DNA from: Actinoplanes sp. M2I2
GTDB taxonomy: Bacteria; Actinomycetota; Actinomycetes; Mycobacteriales; Micromonosporaceae
Assembly (NCBI RefSeq): GCF_023544445.1
Contig: NZ_JALPVJ010000017.1
Span: 124,001-188,000 of the forward strand
DNA length: 64,000 bases
Reading direction: 5' to 3'
Positions 15,681-24,559 of this stretch are shown here, in pieces. The notes under the pieces were generated by a model that saw nothing but the letters and a program-made list of their open reading frames with translations, searched no databases and was not told the origin of the DNA. Positions within the stretch are counted from its first letter, which is position 1. Each line of letters begins with the position of its first letter. A program made the position numbers and the translations under genes.

Positions 15681-17684
15681 ATGAACGCTGCCGAGCCCTT
15701 CCACGACCTCGATGCGTACGTCCGTCTGCCGCGACTCGCCGGCCTGTGGCTGTCGCCGGACGGTCAGCGGCTGGTGGTGGGGGTCGGCACGCCCGACAAG
15801 GAGAACGCGCGTTACGTCACCGCGCTGTGGGAGGTCGATCCCGAGGGCCGGCGGCCGGCGCGGCAGCTGACCCGCAGTGTCAAGGGCGAGTCGGCCGCGG
15901 CCTTCACACCCGGCGGCGACCTGCTGTTCACCTCGGCCCGCCCGCGGCCCGACGGCGAGGACGACGACGAGACGGCGGCACTGTGGTCGCAGCCGGCCGC
16001 CGGCGGCGATGCCCGGGTGATCGCCCAGCTGCCCGGGGGCCTGCACGGCGTGCGGGTCGCGCCGACCGGCACCCTGGTGGCCGGCTCGGGGCTGCTGCCC
16101 TCCTCGGCCGGCCCAGCCGCCGACAAGCAGGCCCGCGAGCAGCGCAAGCAGGCCGGGGTGTCGGCGATCCTGCACGAGGGTCAGCCGGTCCGCTTCTGGG
16201 ATCACGACCTCGGCCCCGACCGGCCCCGCCTGCTGGCCGCCGAGCTGGGGGCGGGCGACGGCGAGCTCGAGTTCCGCGACCTCACCGGCCACGTCGGCGT
16301 GGCCCTCGACATCGAGGGCGACTGGGACCTCGCGCCCGACGGCCGCACGGTGGTCGCCGTCTGGACGGTCGCCGAGCCCGCCGGGTCGCAGCACACGGCG
16401 ATCGCGGCCATCGACACGGCGACCGGCGAGCGGCGCCTGCTCATCGACGACCTCGGGCACGACTACGACTCGCCGCGGGTGTCACCGGACGGGTCCCGGG
16501 TGGCCGTGCTCGCCCGCCGCCGCTCGGCGGTGGACGACCCGGGCGACTCCTGGCTGGCCCTGGTGCCGCTGGCCGGTGGGCCGGTCGAGGCGCTGACCGG
16601 CGACTGGGACCGGTGGCCGCACAGCCCCCGGTGGACGCCGGACGGCGCCGCGCTGATCGTGGCGGCCGACGACAACGGGCGCTCACCGTTGTGGCGGGTG
16701 GACGCGGCGACCGGCGAGGTGACCCGGCTGACCGGCGACGACGGCGCCTACACCGACCTGCGCGTCTCGCCGGACGGGCAGTGGGTCTACGCGCTGCGCA
16801 ATACCATCGCCGGCCCGCCGCACCCGGTGCGGGTGTCGCTCGGCTCGGCCGAGATCGAGCCTCTGCCGGGCCCGGCCGCGCCGATCGACGTGCCCGGCCG
16901 TCTCGAGGAGGTGACCGCCCGAGCCGCCGACGGCAGCCCGCTGCGCGCCTGGCTCGCGCTGCCCCCGGAGGCAGAGGCGGGCACGCCGGCGCCGCTGCTG
17001 CTGTGGATCCACGGTGGCCCGCTCGGGTCCTGGAACGCCTGGTCGTGGCGATGGAACCCGTGGCTGGCGGTGGCGCGCGGCTACGCCGTCCTGCTGCCCG
17101 ACCCGGCGCTGTCCACCGGCTACGGTCTCGGGTTCGTCGAGCGCGGCTGGGGCGAGTGGGGCGACGCGCCCTACACCGACCTGATGGCCCTCACCGACGC
17201 CGCACTGGAGCGCCCCGACCTCGACGCCGGCCGCACCGCCGCGATGGGTGGCTCGTTCGGCGGTTACATGGCCAACTGGATCGCCGGGCACACCGACCGC
17301 TTCGACGCGATCGTCACGCACGCGTCCTTGTGGGCGCTCGACCAGATGATGACGACCACCGACCTGCCCTTCTACTGGCTGCGCGAGCTCACCCCGGAAC
17401 GCCTCGAGACCAACTCCCCGCACCGGTCGGCCGACGCCATCACGACCCCGATGCTGGTCATCCACGGCGACAAGGACTACCGGGTCCCGATCGGCGAGGC
17501 GCTGCGCCTGTGGTGGGACCTGCTGTCCCGTTCCGAGCTGCCGCACAAGTTCCTGTACTTCCCGGACGAGAACCACTGGATCCTCAAACCGGGCAACGCC
17601 AAGGTCTGGTACGAGACGGTGCTTGCGTTCCTCGACCACCACGTGCGCGGCGAGAAATGGCAGCGGCCGGAGTCCCTGGGCTAG
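15681..17684 (+). CDS. S9-family serine peptidase (prolyl oligopeptidase / acylaminoacyl peptidase type)
   Basis: A 667-residue two-domain peptidase. The first 400 residues form a beta-propeller with repeats such as LSPDG, VAPTG, VSPDG and WTPDG. The alpha/beta-hydrolase domain follows (about 415-667) with catalytic Ser525 in GGSFGGY, Asp599 in HGDKDYRVP and His632 in DENHW. There is no signal peptide, so it likely trims peptides in the cytoplasm. The next gene is a tandem duplicate with nearly the same length and whole blocks identical, including the TGDWDRWPHSP propeller blade. Confidence 0.93.
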   Translation: MNAAEPFHDLDAYVRLPRLAGLWLSPDGQRLVVGVGTPDKENARYVTALWEVDPEGRRPARQLTRSVKGESAAAFTPGGDLLFTSARPRPDGEDDDETAALWSQPAAGGDARVIAQLPGGLHGVRVAPTGTLVAGSGLLPSSAGPAADKQAREQRKQAGVSAILHEGQPVRFWDHDLGPDRPRLLAAELGAGDGELEFRDLTGHVGVALDIEGDWDLAPDGRTVVAVWTVAEPAGSQHTAIAAIDTATGERRLLIDDLGHDYDSPRVSPDGSRVAVLARRRSAVDDPGDSWLALVPLAGGPVEALTGDWDRWPHSPRWTPDGAALIVAADDNGRSPLWRVDAATGEVTRLTGDDGAYTDLRVSPDGQWVYALRNTIAGPPHPVRVSLGSAEIEPLPGPAAPIDVPGRLEEVTARAADGSPLRAWLALPPEAEAGTPAPLLLWIHGGPLGSWNAWSWRWNPWLAVARGYAVLLPDPALSTGYGLGFVERGWGEWGDAPYTDLMALTDAALERPDLDAGRTAAMGGSFGGYMANWIAGHTDRFDAIVTHASLWALDQMMTTTDLPFYWLRELTPERLETNSPHRSADAITTPMLVIHGDKDYRVPIGEALRLWWDLLSRSELPHKFLYFPDENHWILKPGNAKVWYETVLAFLDHHVRGEKWQRPESLG

Positions 17685-17764
17685 GCCGGGGCCAGGCCGC
17701 GGGCCGAGTCGCGCGTCCGGCCTTCGTCCGCGCCGGGCGCCTTCCGGCCCGCCGGAAGCGGTGA

Positions 17765-17770
17765 TAGACA
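17765..17770 (+). promoter_or_regulatory. Candidate -10 box of second S9 peptidase gene
   Basis: TAGACA, six bases (AACCCG), then GTG 17777. Aligns with the region before the first copy at 15669. A short hairpin (CTTCCGG 17741-17747 with CCGGAAG 17752-17758) lies just upstream and could end transcripts from the first copy. Confidence 0.35.
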
Positions 17771-17776
17771 AACCCG

Positions 17777-19753
17777 GTGAGCGCCGACACCTTCACCGAC
17801 TTCGACGCGTACGTTCGTCTGCCGCGACTGGCCGGGCTGTGGCTCTCGCCGGACGGGCGCCGGCTGGTCGTCGGGGTGGGAACCCCGGACAGCGGGAACA
17901 CCCGGTACCGGACGTCGCTGTGGGAGGTCGACCCGGCGGGGGAGCGGCCGGCCCGCCGGCTGACCGGCAGCGACCGGGGCGAGTCCGCGGCCGGCTTCAC
18001 CCCCGACGGCGACCTGTTGTTCACGTCGTCGCGGCCGTCCGGGCACGGCGACGACCCGGCCCTGTGGCGGCAGCCGGCCGGGGGCGGCGACGCGTACGTG
18101 ATCGCGACCTCGCCCGGCGGCCTGCACGGTGTGCGGGTCAGCCCGGCCGGGACGCTGGTGGCCGGCACGGCGATGCTGCCCTCGGCCGACAGTACGGACG
18201 CCGACCGGCAGGCCCGCGAACAGCGCAGCGACGCCGGGGTCTCGGCGATCCTGCATGAGGAGTACCCGGTGCGGTACTGGGACCACGACCTCGGGCCCGA
18301 CCGCCCGCGCCTGGTCACCGGCACGCTCGACGACCTGGTCCTGCGCGACCTGACCGGCCATGCCGGACGGGCCCTGGACGACGACCGCGACTGGGAGATC
18401 ACCCCGGACGGCCGGACCGTGGTCACCGGCTGGATGGTGGCTGCGCCCGGCGCGTCGCAGCGGTCGGCGGTCGCGGTGATCGACGTGGCCGATGGCGGAC
18501 GCCGGATGCTGGCCGGCCAGGACGGTCACGACTACAGCACGCCGCGGGTGTCGCCCGACGGCAGCCGTGTCGCCCTGGTCGTCCGCCGGTGGTCGTCGGC
18601 GGCCGAGCCGAGCGACATCTGGCTGGCCCTGGTGCCGCTGGCCGGCGGGCCGGTCGAGGCGCTGACCGGCGACTGGGACCGGTGGCCGCACAGCCCGTGC
18701 TGGACGCCGGACGGCGCCGCGCTGATCGTGGCGGCCGACGATCACGGTCGCTCACCGTTGTGGCGGGTCGACGCGGCGACCGGCGAGGTGACCCGGCTGA
18801 CCCACGACGACGGCGCCTACACCGATCCGGTGGTCTCCCCCGACGGGCAGTGGGTCTACGCGCTGCGCAACACCATCGGCACCCCGCCCCACCCGGTGCG
18901 GGTGTCGCTCGGCTCGCTCGAGGTGGAATGCCTGCCGGGCCCGGCCGCACCGGTCGACGTACCCGGCCGTCTGGAGGAAGTCACCGCGCGAGCCGCCGAC
19001 GGCAGCCCGGTGCACGCCTGGCTCGCGGTGCCCGGCGAGGCGGGCGCCGACACGCCCGCACCCCTGCTGCTGTGGGTCCACGGTGGCCCGATGACGTCGT
19101 GGAACACCTGGAAGTGGCACTCGAACCCGTGGCTCGCGGTGGCGCGCGGCTACGCGGTGCTGATGCCCGACCCGGCGCTGTCCACCGGATACGGCCTCGA
19201 CTTCATCCGGCGTGGGTGGGGGAGCTGGGGCGACGCGCCCTACACCGACCTGATGGCCGTCACCGACGCCGCACTGCAACGCCCGGACCTCGACCCCTCC
19301 CGTACGGCGGTGGTGGGCGCCTCGTTCGGCGGCTACCTGGCCAACTGGATCGCCGGGCACAGCGACCGCTTCGACGCGATCGTCACGCACGCGTCGCTGT
19401 GGGCGCTCGACCAGATGATGACGACCACCGACCACCCGTACTACTGGCTGCGCGAGATGACTCCCGACCGCCTGCGGTCCCAGTCACCGCACCACGCGGC
19501 CGACGCCATCACCACCCCGATGCTGGTGATCCACGGCGCCCGGGACTACCGCGTCCCGATCGGCGAGGCGCTGCGCCTGTGGTACGACCTGCTGTCGCGC
19601 GCCGAGGGCCGGCACAAGTTCCTGTACTTCCCCGACGAGGCCCACGGCGTGAACAAGCCCGGCAACGCCAAGGTGTGGCACGCCACGATGCTGGCGTTCC
19701 TCGACCACCACGTACGCGGTGAGAAGTGGCAGTGCCCGGACCTGCTCGGCTGA
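17777..19753 (+). CDS. S9-family serine peptidase, tandem paralogue
   Basis: A 658-residue paralogue of the preceding peptidase with the same propeller plus hydrolase layout. Catalytic Ser516 lies in GASFGGY, Asp590 in HGARDYRVP and His623 in DEAHG. Compared with the first copy it has shortened propeller loops (about nine residues fewer) and changes near the active site (GGSFGGYM to GASFGGYL, ENHW to EAHG), so specificity may have drifted. Both copies keep a complete triad, so neither looks decayed. A strong hairpin follows the stop codon. Confidence 0.93.
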   Translation: MSADTFTDFDAYVRLPRLAGLWLSPDGRRLVVGVGTPDSGNTRYRTSLWEVDPAGERPARRLTGSDRGESAAGFTPDGDLLFTSSRPSGHGDDPALWRQPAGGGDAYVIATSPGGLHGVRVSPAGTLVAGTAMLPSADSTDADRQAREQRSDAGVSAILHEEYPVRYWDHDLGPDRPRLVTGTLDDLVLRDLTGHAGRALDDDRDWEITPDGRTVVTGWMVAAPGASQRSAVAVIDVADGGRRMLAGQDGHDYSTPRVSPDGSRVALVVRRWSSAAEPSDIWLALVPLAGGPVEALTGDWDRWPHSPCWTPDGAALIVAADDHGRSPLWRVDAATGEVTRLTHDDGAYTDPVVSPDGQWVYALRNTIGTPPHPVRVSLGSLEVECLPGPAAPVDVPGRLEEVTARAADGSPVHAWLAVPGEAGADTPAPLLLWVHGGPMTSWNTWKWHSNPWLAVARGYAVLMPDPALSTGYGLDFIRRGWGSWGDAPYTDLMAVTDAALQRPDLDPSRTAVVGASFGGYLANWIAGHSDRFDAIVTHASLWALDQMMTTTDHPYYWLREMTPDRLRSQSPHHAADAITTPMLVIHGARDYRVPIGEALRLWYDLLSRAEGRHKFLYFPDEAHGVNKPGNAKVWHATMLAFLDHHVRGEKWQCPDLLG

Positions 19754-19769
19754 GGGCGGGCCGGGTCGA

Positions 19770-19803
19770 GCGGGGCGGATGAGCCGGGGCCCATCCGCCC
19801 CGC
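19770..19803. terminator. Bidirectional hairpin terminator
   Basis: A perfect 12-bp stem, GCGGGGCGGATG (19770-19781) with CATCCGCCCCGC (19792-19803), and a 10-base loop. It fills the gap between the convergent peptidase and cellulase genes. There is no T-run, as is common for terminators in high-GC actinobacteria. Confidence 0.7.
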
Positions 19804-19806
19804 CGA

Positions 19807-21066
19807 TCAGCGCAGGGGCGGGTTGGCCAGCTGGACGAGCTCGACCGCCTGCTGCGGGAACCAGGCGCCGGCGGCCGGGTCGGCGATGCCGCCGCGCGCC
19901 GGGTCGGTGCCGGTGCCCGTGCCGCGGTCACACTGACCGTCGGACTGACCGGGCGTCTTGACCCACAGGAAGGCGTCGGCCAGCGGATCGCCGGTCCGGG
20001 TGGTCGGGCGCAGTCCCAGGCCCCGGTCCGGCGGGTTGCACCAGGTCTGCGGGTCGGGCCAGGTCACCCCGGCCGGCGCCGTCCACGGGCCCTGCCCGTT
20101 GCGGCTGGTGTCCACGACGAAGTGCGGCAGCTTGCGCGGGGAGACGTCGCCGACGTTGGTGGCGTACCAGGCGTCGCTGAGCGGCCACGTGCTGAAGTCG
20201 CCCGGGCTGGCCGGGTAGTACTGGCTGGCGCACTGTTCGAAGTGGCCGCGGGCCTCGGCCGGTCCCTGCGTGCCGTAGTAGACACACTTGGAGATCCAGT
20301 TGCCGTACTTCAGCTGGCGCTCGGTCGTCTCGTAGTTCGACACGTTGAGGAAGAACCCGTCGGCCTTGCGCACGCCGGCCTTGACCAGCCGGTCGGCGAT
20401 GTCACCGACGCCCAGCCAGGCGCTGTGCGTGCCGTCGAGGTAGACGCTGGTCCGGGGCAGGGCGCCCAGCCGGTCGACCGCGTAGTTGAGCATCGCGAAC
20501 CGCTCGGCGGCGGCGGTGGCCGCGTCGGCCTCGGCCGGCTGACACCATTCCTGCTCGCCGTTGATCGTGGTGTACCAGGGGATGATCCCCAGCCCGTCCG
20601 GCTCGAGCATGACGGCCGCCCGCTGCCCGCCGATGCCGGCCGCGAACGCGTCGATCCAGGCCCGGTACTCGGCCACCGAGGTCGCCCCGCCCGCGGAGTA
20701 TTGCGAGCAGTCGCGGAACGGGATGTTGTAGGCCACGAAGACCGGCATGGTCCTCTTGGCGGCCGCCCGCCACGCCTCGGCCTTGACCGACTTCGTCAGC
20801 GACCGGCCGGAGCCGCCGGTGACCCAGACGGCCTGCGGAGTCTCGACCATGGTTCGGATCTGGTGGGCCAGCCCGCGCTGCCCGGCCGCCGTGAGCTGGG
20901 CGATCTGCTGGACGGCGCCCGGGTCCGGCTTGGGGGTGTAGAAGCGGGTGCCGTCCGGGATCACCGCCCCCGCGGGTGAGGGATTCATTGCCAGGGCGAC
21001 CGCGCAGGCAGCGGCCGCGGCGGCGAACGCGGTGCTCGCCCGCCGCGCGCGACGAGATAAGGACAC
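19807..21066 (-). CDS. Secreted glycoside hydrolase family 6 (cellulase / cellobiohydrolase)
   Basis: A 419-residue exported enzyme. The signal peptide spans about 1-34 (basic RRARRAS, Ala-rich core, SPAGA cleavage). The mature part is a single GH6 domain: YNIPFRDCSQYSAGG contains the presumed catalytic acid Asp119 and LEPDGLG the second conserved Asp157. Downstream hallmarks are YLDGTHSAW, FFLNVSNY, VDTSRNG and LWVKTPGQSDG. It probably cleaves beta-1,4-glucan. No carbohydrate-binding module is attached. GTG 21066 has GAGGAG upstream, and a CebR-type operator lies 40 bp before the start. Confidence 0.93.
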   Translation of the reverse strand: MSLSRRARRASTAFAAAAAACAVALAMNPSPAGAVIPDGTRFYTPKPDPGAVQQIAQLTAAGQRGLAHQIRTMVETPQAVWVTGGSGRSLTKSVKAEAWRAAAKRTMPVFVAYNIPFRDCSQYSAGGATSVAEYRAWIDAFAAGIGGQRAAVMLEPDGLGIIPWYTTINGEQEWCQPAEADAATAAAERFAMLNYAVDRLGALPRTSVYLDGTHSAWLGVGDIADRLVKAGVRKADGFFLNVSNYETTERQLKYGNWISKCVYYGTQGPAEARGHFEQCASQYYPASPGDFSTWPLSDAWYATNVGDVSPRKLPHFVVDTSRNGQGPWTAPAGVTWPDPQTWCNPPDRGLGLRPTTRTGDPLADAFLWVKTPGQSDGQCDRGTGTGTDPARGGIADPAAGAWFPQQAVELVQLANPPLR

Positions 21067-21105
21067 GTCGGACTCCTCTTCGTACGGCTACTTCGTCCGG
21101 GACAG

Positions 21106-21119
21106 TGGGAGCGTTCCCA
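21106..21119. promoter_or_regulatory. CebR-type operator upstream of the cellulase
   Basis: TGGGAGCGTTCCCA differs by one base from TGGGAGCGCTCCCA, the 14-bp palindrome bound by the cellobiose-responsive LacI-family repressor CebR in streptomycetes and relatives. Its place 40 bp before the cellulase start fits repression released by cello-oligosaccharides. No cebR or cebEFG gene lies in the window, so the repressor would act in trans. Confidence 0.75.
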
Positions 21120-21320
21120 TTCTTAGCTGAGCCTCGATGTGTTGCCGACTCAAGTCAAGAAGATGACGGCCCTGACTTGCGGGCCCCCCGGTGAGGCCCC
21201 GCCCGGCGTGGGTCGCTGTGGTATCTATGGACCCTTCTGGATCGGTGCGCGGGGGCGAGACCGTCCAGTTCGAACTGCCCCCTGCTCGGTGATCCGTCCT
21301 CACGTGAAGGAGGAAGATCG

Positions 21321-22370
21321 GTGCGCAGACCTCTCGTACTTCTCGCCGCGCTCGTGATGTCCCTGGGCGGCCTGGCCGTCGCCCCGGGCCCGGCTCAGGC
21401 TCAGGCCGCGGCCGAGCCCACCGTGACCCGGCTGCCGTTCGGTCACCCGGCCGACGTCGTCTCGGCCGGCGACCGCGTCTTCATCAGCGGCGGGCGCGAC
21501 GCCACCCAGATCGTGGTCGCCTCGGCCGCCGGCGCGATCACCGCCACGATCGACGGGCTCGAAGGCCCGACCGACCTGCAACTGAGCACCGACCGGCGCA
21601 CGCTCTACGTGGCGCTGCCGTCGGCCGACAAGATCGTCGCGTACGACACCGGCTCGCTCACGCAGTCGGCCGTCCACGACACCGCCGGCGGCACCTGCCC
21701 GTCCACGCTGGCCTACGCCGGCCGTTACCTGTTCTTCGGGTACGGCTGCAGTGGCGAGAGCGGCGAGATCGGGAAGATCGACCTGGCCCGTCAACCGGCC
21801 GTGGTGACCACCGGGCTCACCGGCCAGAGGTTCGGCGCGCCGCGACCGGCCACGGCCCTGCGCAACTCCAAGGTGCTGTTCGTCGGGGACGAGGGCGGCA
21901 GCCCGTGGACGGGCTACTCCTACACGATCGGCGCCGGCGGCACGCTGACCTCGGTCGGCAGCACCAGCCAGCTCGGCGGGAACCTGAGCGACGCGGCCGT
22001 CGACCCGACCGGCGCCACCGTCTACACGGCGAGCGGCTCGCCGTACCGCCTGCAGTCGTTCTCGATGGCCGATCCGACCCGGACCGGACCGTCCTATTCG
22101 ATCGCCCCCTACCCGAACGCGGTCGAGCTGACCCGGGACGGCACCCGGATCGCCGGCGGGTCCGACGCGGCGTACGACGGCGATGTGTTCGTCTTCGACA
22201 TCGACGGCACGTCGGTGGCGGCGTTCGATCTGGGCGGCCGGGATCACCTCCTGACCCGCGGCGGGCTGGCCTGGGCGCCGAACGGCCGGCGGCTCTACGC
22301 GATCAGCGACGACGGTTCGGCCTATCAGGCTCCGGCCCAGTTGCACGTGCTTCCCGTCCCGGCGGCCTGA
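21321..22370 (+). CDS. Secreted beta-propeller protein (YVTN/WD-like)
   Basis: A 349-residue protein with strong AAGGAGG ribosome site before its GTG. The signal peptide covers about 1-30 (RRPLVLLAALVMSLGG to AQAQA). The remainder is a series of about seven beta-sheet blades with repeated patterns such as LQLSTDRRTLYVALPSADKIVAYD, AAVDPTGATVYTAS and LAWAPNGRRLYAIS. The propeller resembles bacterial YVTN-repeat surface proteins; no catalytic residues were recognised. Divergent from the cellulase across a 254-bp gap that holds the CebR-type site. Confidence 0.75.
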   Translation: MRRPLVLLAALVMSLGGLAVAPGPAQAQAAAEPTVTRLPFGHPADVVSAGDRVFISGGRDATQIVVASAAGAITATIDGLEGPTDLQLSTDRRTLYVALPSADKIVAYDTGSLTQSAVHDTAGGTCPSTLAYAGRYLFFGYGCSGESGEIGKIDLARQPAVVTTGLTGQRFGAPRPATALRNSKVLFVGDEGGSPWTGYSYTIGAGGTLTSVGSTSQLGGNLSDAAVDPTGATVYTASGSPYRLQSFSMADPTRTGPSYSIAPYPNAVELTRDGTRIAGGSDAAYDGDVFVFDIDGTSVAAFDLGGRDHLLTRGGLAWAPNGRRLYAISDDGSAYQAPAQLHVLPVPAA

Positions 22371-22415
22371 TCGCGTCGCCGGACGCTGTTTCCCCCTGCA
22401 TGCCGGCCGGTGGGT

Positions 22416-22715
22416 TCAGTCGTCCTCGATGTGCCCCGTGGCGGGGTCGACGAGGGCCAGGAAGCCGCGGATGTTCTCGATGTGCTCGTCGACCGGCAGG
22501 TCCGGGGTCGGACTGACGCCGAACCCGTAGCCGGGATCCGGCCCGCTGAGCCAGGTGTAGCCGGTGCCGCCGAACTCGTCCGGACGGAGGGCGAACACCT
22601 CTCCATCGACTTCAAGGATGCGTGAAGCGACGTCGGCCGCGCCTGCGCTCTCGGGTTGCAGGCCGGGAACTGCCTCGCTGTCACCGTCGCCGCTGTCCGG
22701 GTAAATGGCCTTCAC
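22416..22715 (-). CDS. Hypothetical acidic protein (99 aa)
   Basis: A 99-residue acidic protein of unknown family starting at GTG 22715. Its C-terminus (DEHIENIRGFLALVDPATG and a HIED end) recurs almost unchanged in a truncated fragment at 42457-42543, showing that the family has had more than one copy here. GAGAAT six bases before the start could be a -10 box. The gene is divergent from the SRPBCC gene at 22806. Confidence 0.55.
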   Translation of the reverse strand: MKAIYPDSGDGDSEAVPGLQPESAGAADVASRILEVDGEVFALRPDEFGGTGYTWLSGPDPGYGFGVSPTPDLPVDEHIENIRGFLALVDPATGHIEDD

Positions 22716-22775
22716 CCGGCCATTCTCGTGGTTCCCGGCCGGCCAGGTATATAAGGACAAGCTGATATCATCTGT

Positions 22776-22795
22776 CCAGTTCGCTCGAGAACTGG
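22776..22795. promoter_or_regulatory. Inverted-repeat operator candidate
   Basis: CCAGTTC (22776-22782), six-base spacer, GAACTGG (22789-22795): a perfect 7-bp inverted repeat ending 10 bp before the ATG of the SRPBCC gene. TATCAT at 22766-22771, five of six matches to the -10 consensus, stands just upstream, so a protein bound here would cover the transcription start. The regulator is unknown. Confidence 0.45.
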
Positions 22796-22805
22796 AGCGC
22801 CCGCC

Positions 22806-23297
22806 ATGAAGTACACCGTCTCGCTGGAGATCGCGCGGCCGCGGGGAAGGGTCGTCGAACTGCTCACCGATCCGGCCTACCTGCCGATGTGGCTGCGCGG
22901 CCTGGTGCTGCACGAGCCGCTGAGCGGCGAACACGGGCAGGTCGGCACCACGTCGCGAGTCGTGCTGCAGATGGGCCGGCAAGAGTTCGAGTGCACCGAG
23001 ACCGTCACGCGCCGGGAGCCGCTGGATCTGCACGGGCTCGGGCGGGAGGACGTCGTCCATTTCGAGCGCGAGATCGTCGGCGAGGGCATGTGGAGCGCCG
23101 CGCGTGAGCGCCTGACCGCTTCCGGCCCGGAGGCGACGCTGTGGGTGAGCGAGAACGAGTACCGGTTCAGCAGTCTGCTGATGCGGCTGGTCGGGGTTGT
23201 GATGCCCGGCGCCTTCCGCAAGCAGTCGCTCCAGCACATGCAGGACTTCAAGGCGTTCGCCGAGCATGGGAAGGACGTCCGCGAAGCGAAAGGCTGA
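22806..23297 (+). CDS. SRPBCC-fold (START/polyketide cyclase-like) protein
   Basis: A 163-residue protein with the SRPBCC pattern: N-terminal strand YTVSLEIARPRGRVVELLTDPAYLPMW, a run of beta strands, and a long C-terminal helix (MPGAFRKQSLQHMQDFKAFAEHG). The fold forms a pocket for hydrophobic ligands and is found in cyclases, lipid carriers and stress proteins. No catalytic residue can be assigned. The operator-like repeat just upstream suggests dedicated regulation. Confidence 0.78.
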   Translation: MKYTVSLEIARPRGRVVELLTDPAYLPMWLRGLVLHEPLSGEHGQVGTTSRVVLQMGRQEFECTETVTRREPLDLHGLGREDVVHFEREIVGEGMWSAARERLTASGPEATLWVSENEYRFSSLLMRLVGVVMPGAFRKQSLQHMQDFKAFAEHGKDVREAKG

Positions 23298-23361
23298 ACT
23301 GCGGCGCGGTTCAGGAGAGAGGTCCCGCTTGGGCTTTCGACCCTTTGGGCAACACCCAGCC

Positions 23362-23610
23362 ATGAGACGGCACGAGCTCTTTCTCCGATGGATGCCCTGG
23401 CTGCTCGGCGCCGTCATGGTCGTACAGGCGTGGGCGTTCGTCGACAACGTCAGGGAACGTCATTGGTTCCTTGCCGCTTGTTTCGGGGCCATGCTGCTTG
23501 TTTTCGCCGCGCAGCTCGTCGCGCTGTGGCGAATCCGCCTCCGAACGAAGTCCCGGGCAACGGGCGAGGGCGAAGCCCCGACCGCCGCGCGGAGAGCTCG
23601 ACGGAGCTAG
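23362..23610 (+). CDS. Small two-helix membrane protein
   Basis: An 82-residue protein with transmembrane helices at about 9-26 and 35-57 and a strongly basic, Ala/Arg-rich tail. ATG 23362 opens directly before the first helix; the upstream part of the frame overlaps the SRPBCC gene end and looks random. No family recognised. It is convergent with the sigma factor gene that ends at 23627. Confidence 0.5.
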   Translation: MRRHELFLRWMPWLLGAVMVVQAWAFVDNVRERHWFLAACFGAMLLVFAAQLVALWRIRLRTKSRATGEGEAPTAARRARRS

Positions 23611-23626
23611 TGAGGGGGGAGCCCCA

Positions 23627-24526
23627 TCACCGGCCGAGGGTGAGCGGCGTTTCGGTGTGCAACCGGGTCAGCTTGTGCGGGTTGCGGACGTAGTAGAGGC
23701 CGCTGACCAGCGCGTCGTCGATGCGGATGGTCAGGACACCGTCGAACTCGGCGTTCAGGCGTACGAGAAGTGCGGGGTTGCCGTTGACGACGGTCGGGTG
23801 AACCGTGACGGTGCCGGAGACTTTGCTGAGGCCGCCGAGGAACATGCGGGCGACCTTGTCGGAGCCGACAACCGGCCGCAGCGTCGCATGTCTGACGCCG
23901 CCGCCGTCGCCGACCAGCACGACGCCGGGGGCGAGCACGTCCAGCAGGCTTTGCGGGTCGCCGCTCTCGATCGCGTGTCGCAGCGACTGCAGGACGGCCC
24001 GGGCCTGGCTCGCCGGCACCGGGTTGCGCGGGCGGCGGGCGTCGACGTGCCGGCGGGCACGGTGGGCGATCTGACGGACGGCGGCCGGGGTCCGGCCGAC
24101 CGACGCGGCGATGTCGTCGTAGCTGACGGCGAAGGCCTCCCGCAGCACGAAGACGGCACGCTCGATCGGCGACAGCGTCTCCAGGACGAGCATGAGCGCG
24201 GTCGACATGCTCTCGGCGAGCTCGACGTCCTCGGCCACATCAGCGGCGGTCAGCAACGGCTCCGGCAGCCAGGGGCCGACGTACGCCTCCCGGCGGCGTT
24301 TCATGGCCCGCATCCGGTTGAGGGCCTGCCGGGTGGTGATCCGGACGAGATACGCACGCTGGTCGCGTACCTGGCTGAGGTCGACGCCGACCCATCTCAG
24401 CCAGGTCTCCTGCAGGACGTCCTCCGCGTCGGCGGCCGACCCGAGCATCTCGTAGGCCACGGTGAACAGCAGGTTGCGGTAGCTGAGGAAGGTCGCGGTC
24501 GCCGGATCGACCTCCTGATCGCTCAA
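23627..24526 (-). CDS. sigJ: ECF41-type sigma factor (SigJ-like) with SnoaL-like C-terminal domain
   Basis: About 299 residues. Sigma region 2 (LLFTVAYEMLGSAADAEDVLQETWLRW) and region 4 (VSYDDIAASVGRTPAAVRQIAHRARRHVDAR) are followed by a C-terminal SnoaL/NTF2-like extension of about 100 residues. The linker WLPEPL and the C-terminal NPHKL motif (NPDKL in others) are signatures of ECF41 sigma factors, whose extension tunes activity in place of an anti-sigma. TTG 24526 is chosen because GGAGAAAGG precedes it; an in-frame TTG at 24559 abutting the previous stop is the alternative. It follows the oxidoreductase gene, the standard ECF41 pairing. Confidence 0.9.
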   Translation of the reverse strand: MSDQEVDPATATFLSYRNLLFTVAYEMLGSAADAEDVLQETWLRWVGVDLSQVRDQRAYLVRITTRQALNRMRAMKRRREAYVGPWLPEPLLTAADVAEDVELAESMSTALMLVLETLSPIERAVFVLREAFAVSYDDIAASVGRTPAAVRQIAHRARRHVDARRPRNPVPASQARAVLQSLRHAIESGDPQSLLDVLAPGVVLVGDGGGVRHATLRPVVGSDKVARMFLGGLSKVSGTVTVHPTVVNGNPALLVRLNAEFDGVLTIRIDDALVSGLYYVRNPHKLTRLHTETPLTLGR

Positions 24527-24559
24527 TGTCCTGGCCCTTTCTCCAGGTGACCCGGGCAA

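Noticed and set aside
14462..17764. An 1,100-codon plus-strand frame across the oxidase and the first S9 gene
   Set aside because: It is the out-of-frame reading of real genes on both strands; composition is Arg/Ala/Gly-rich without motif.
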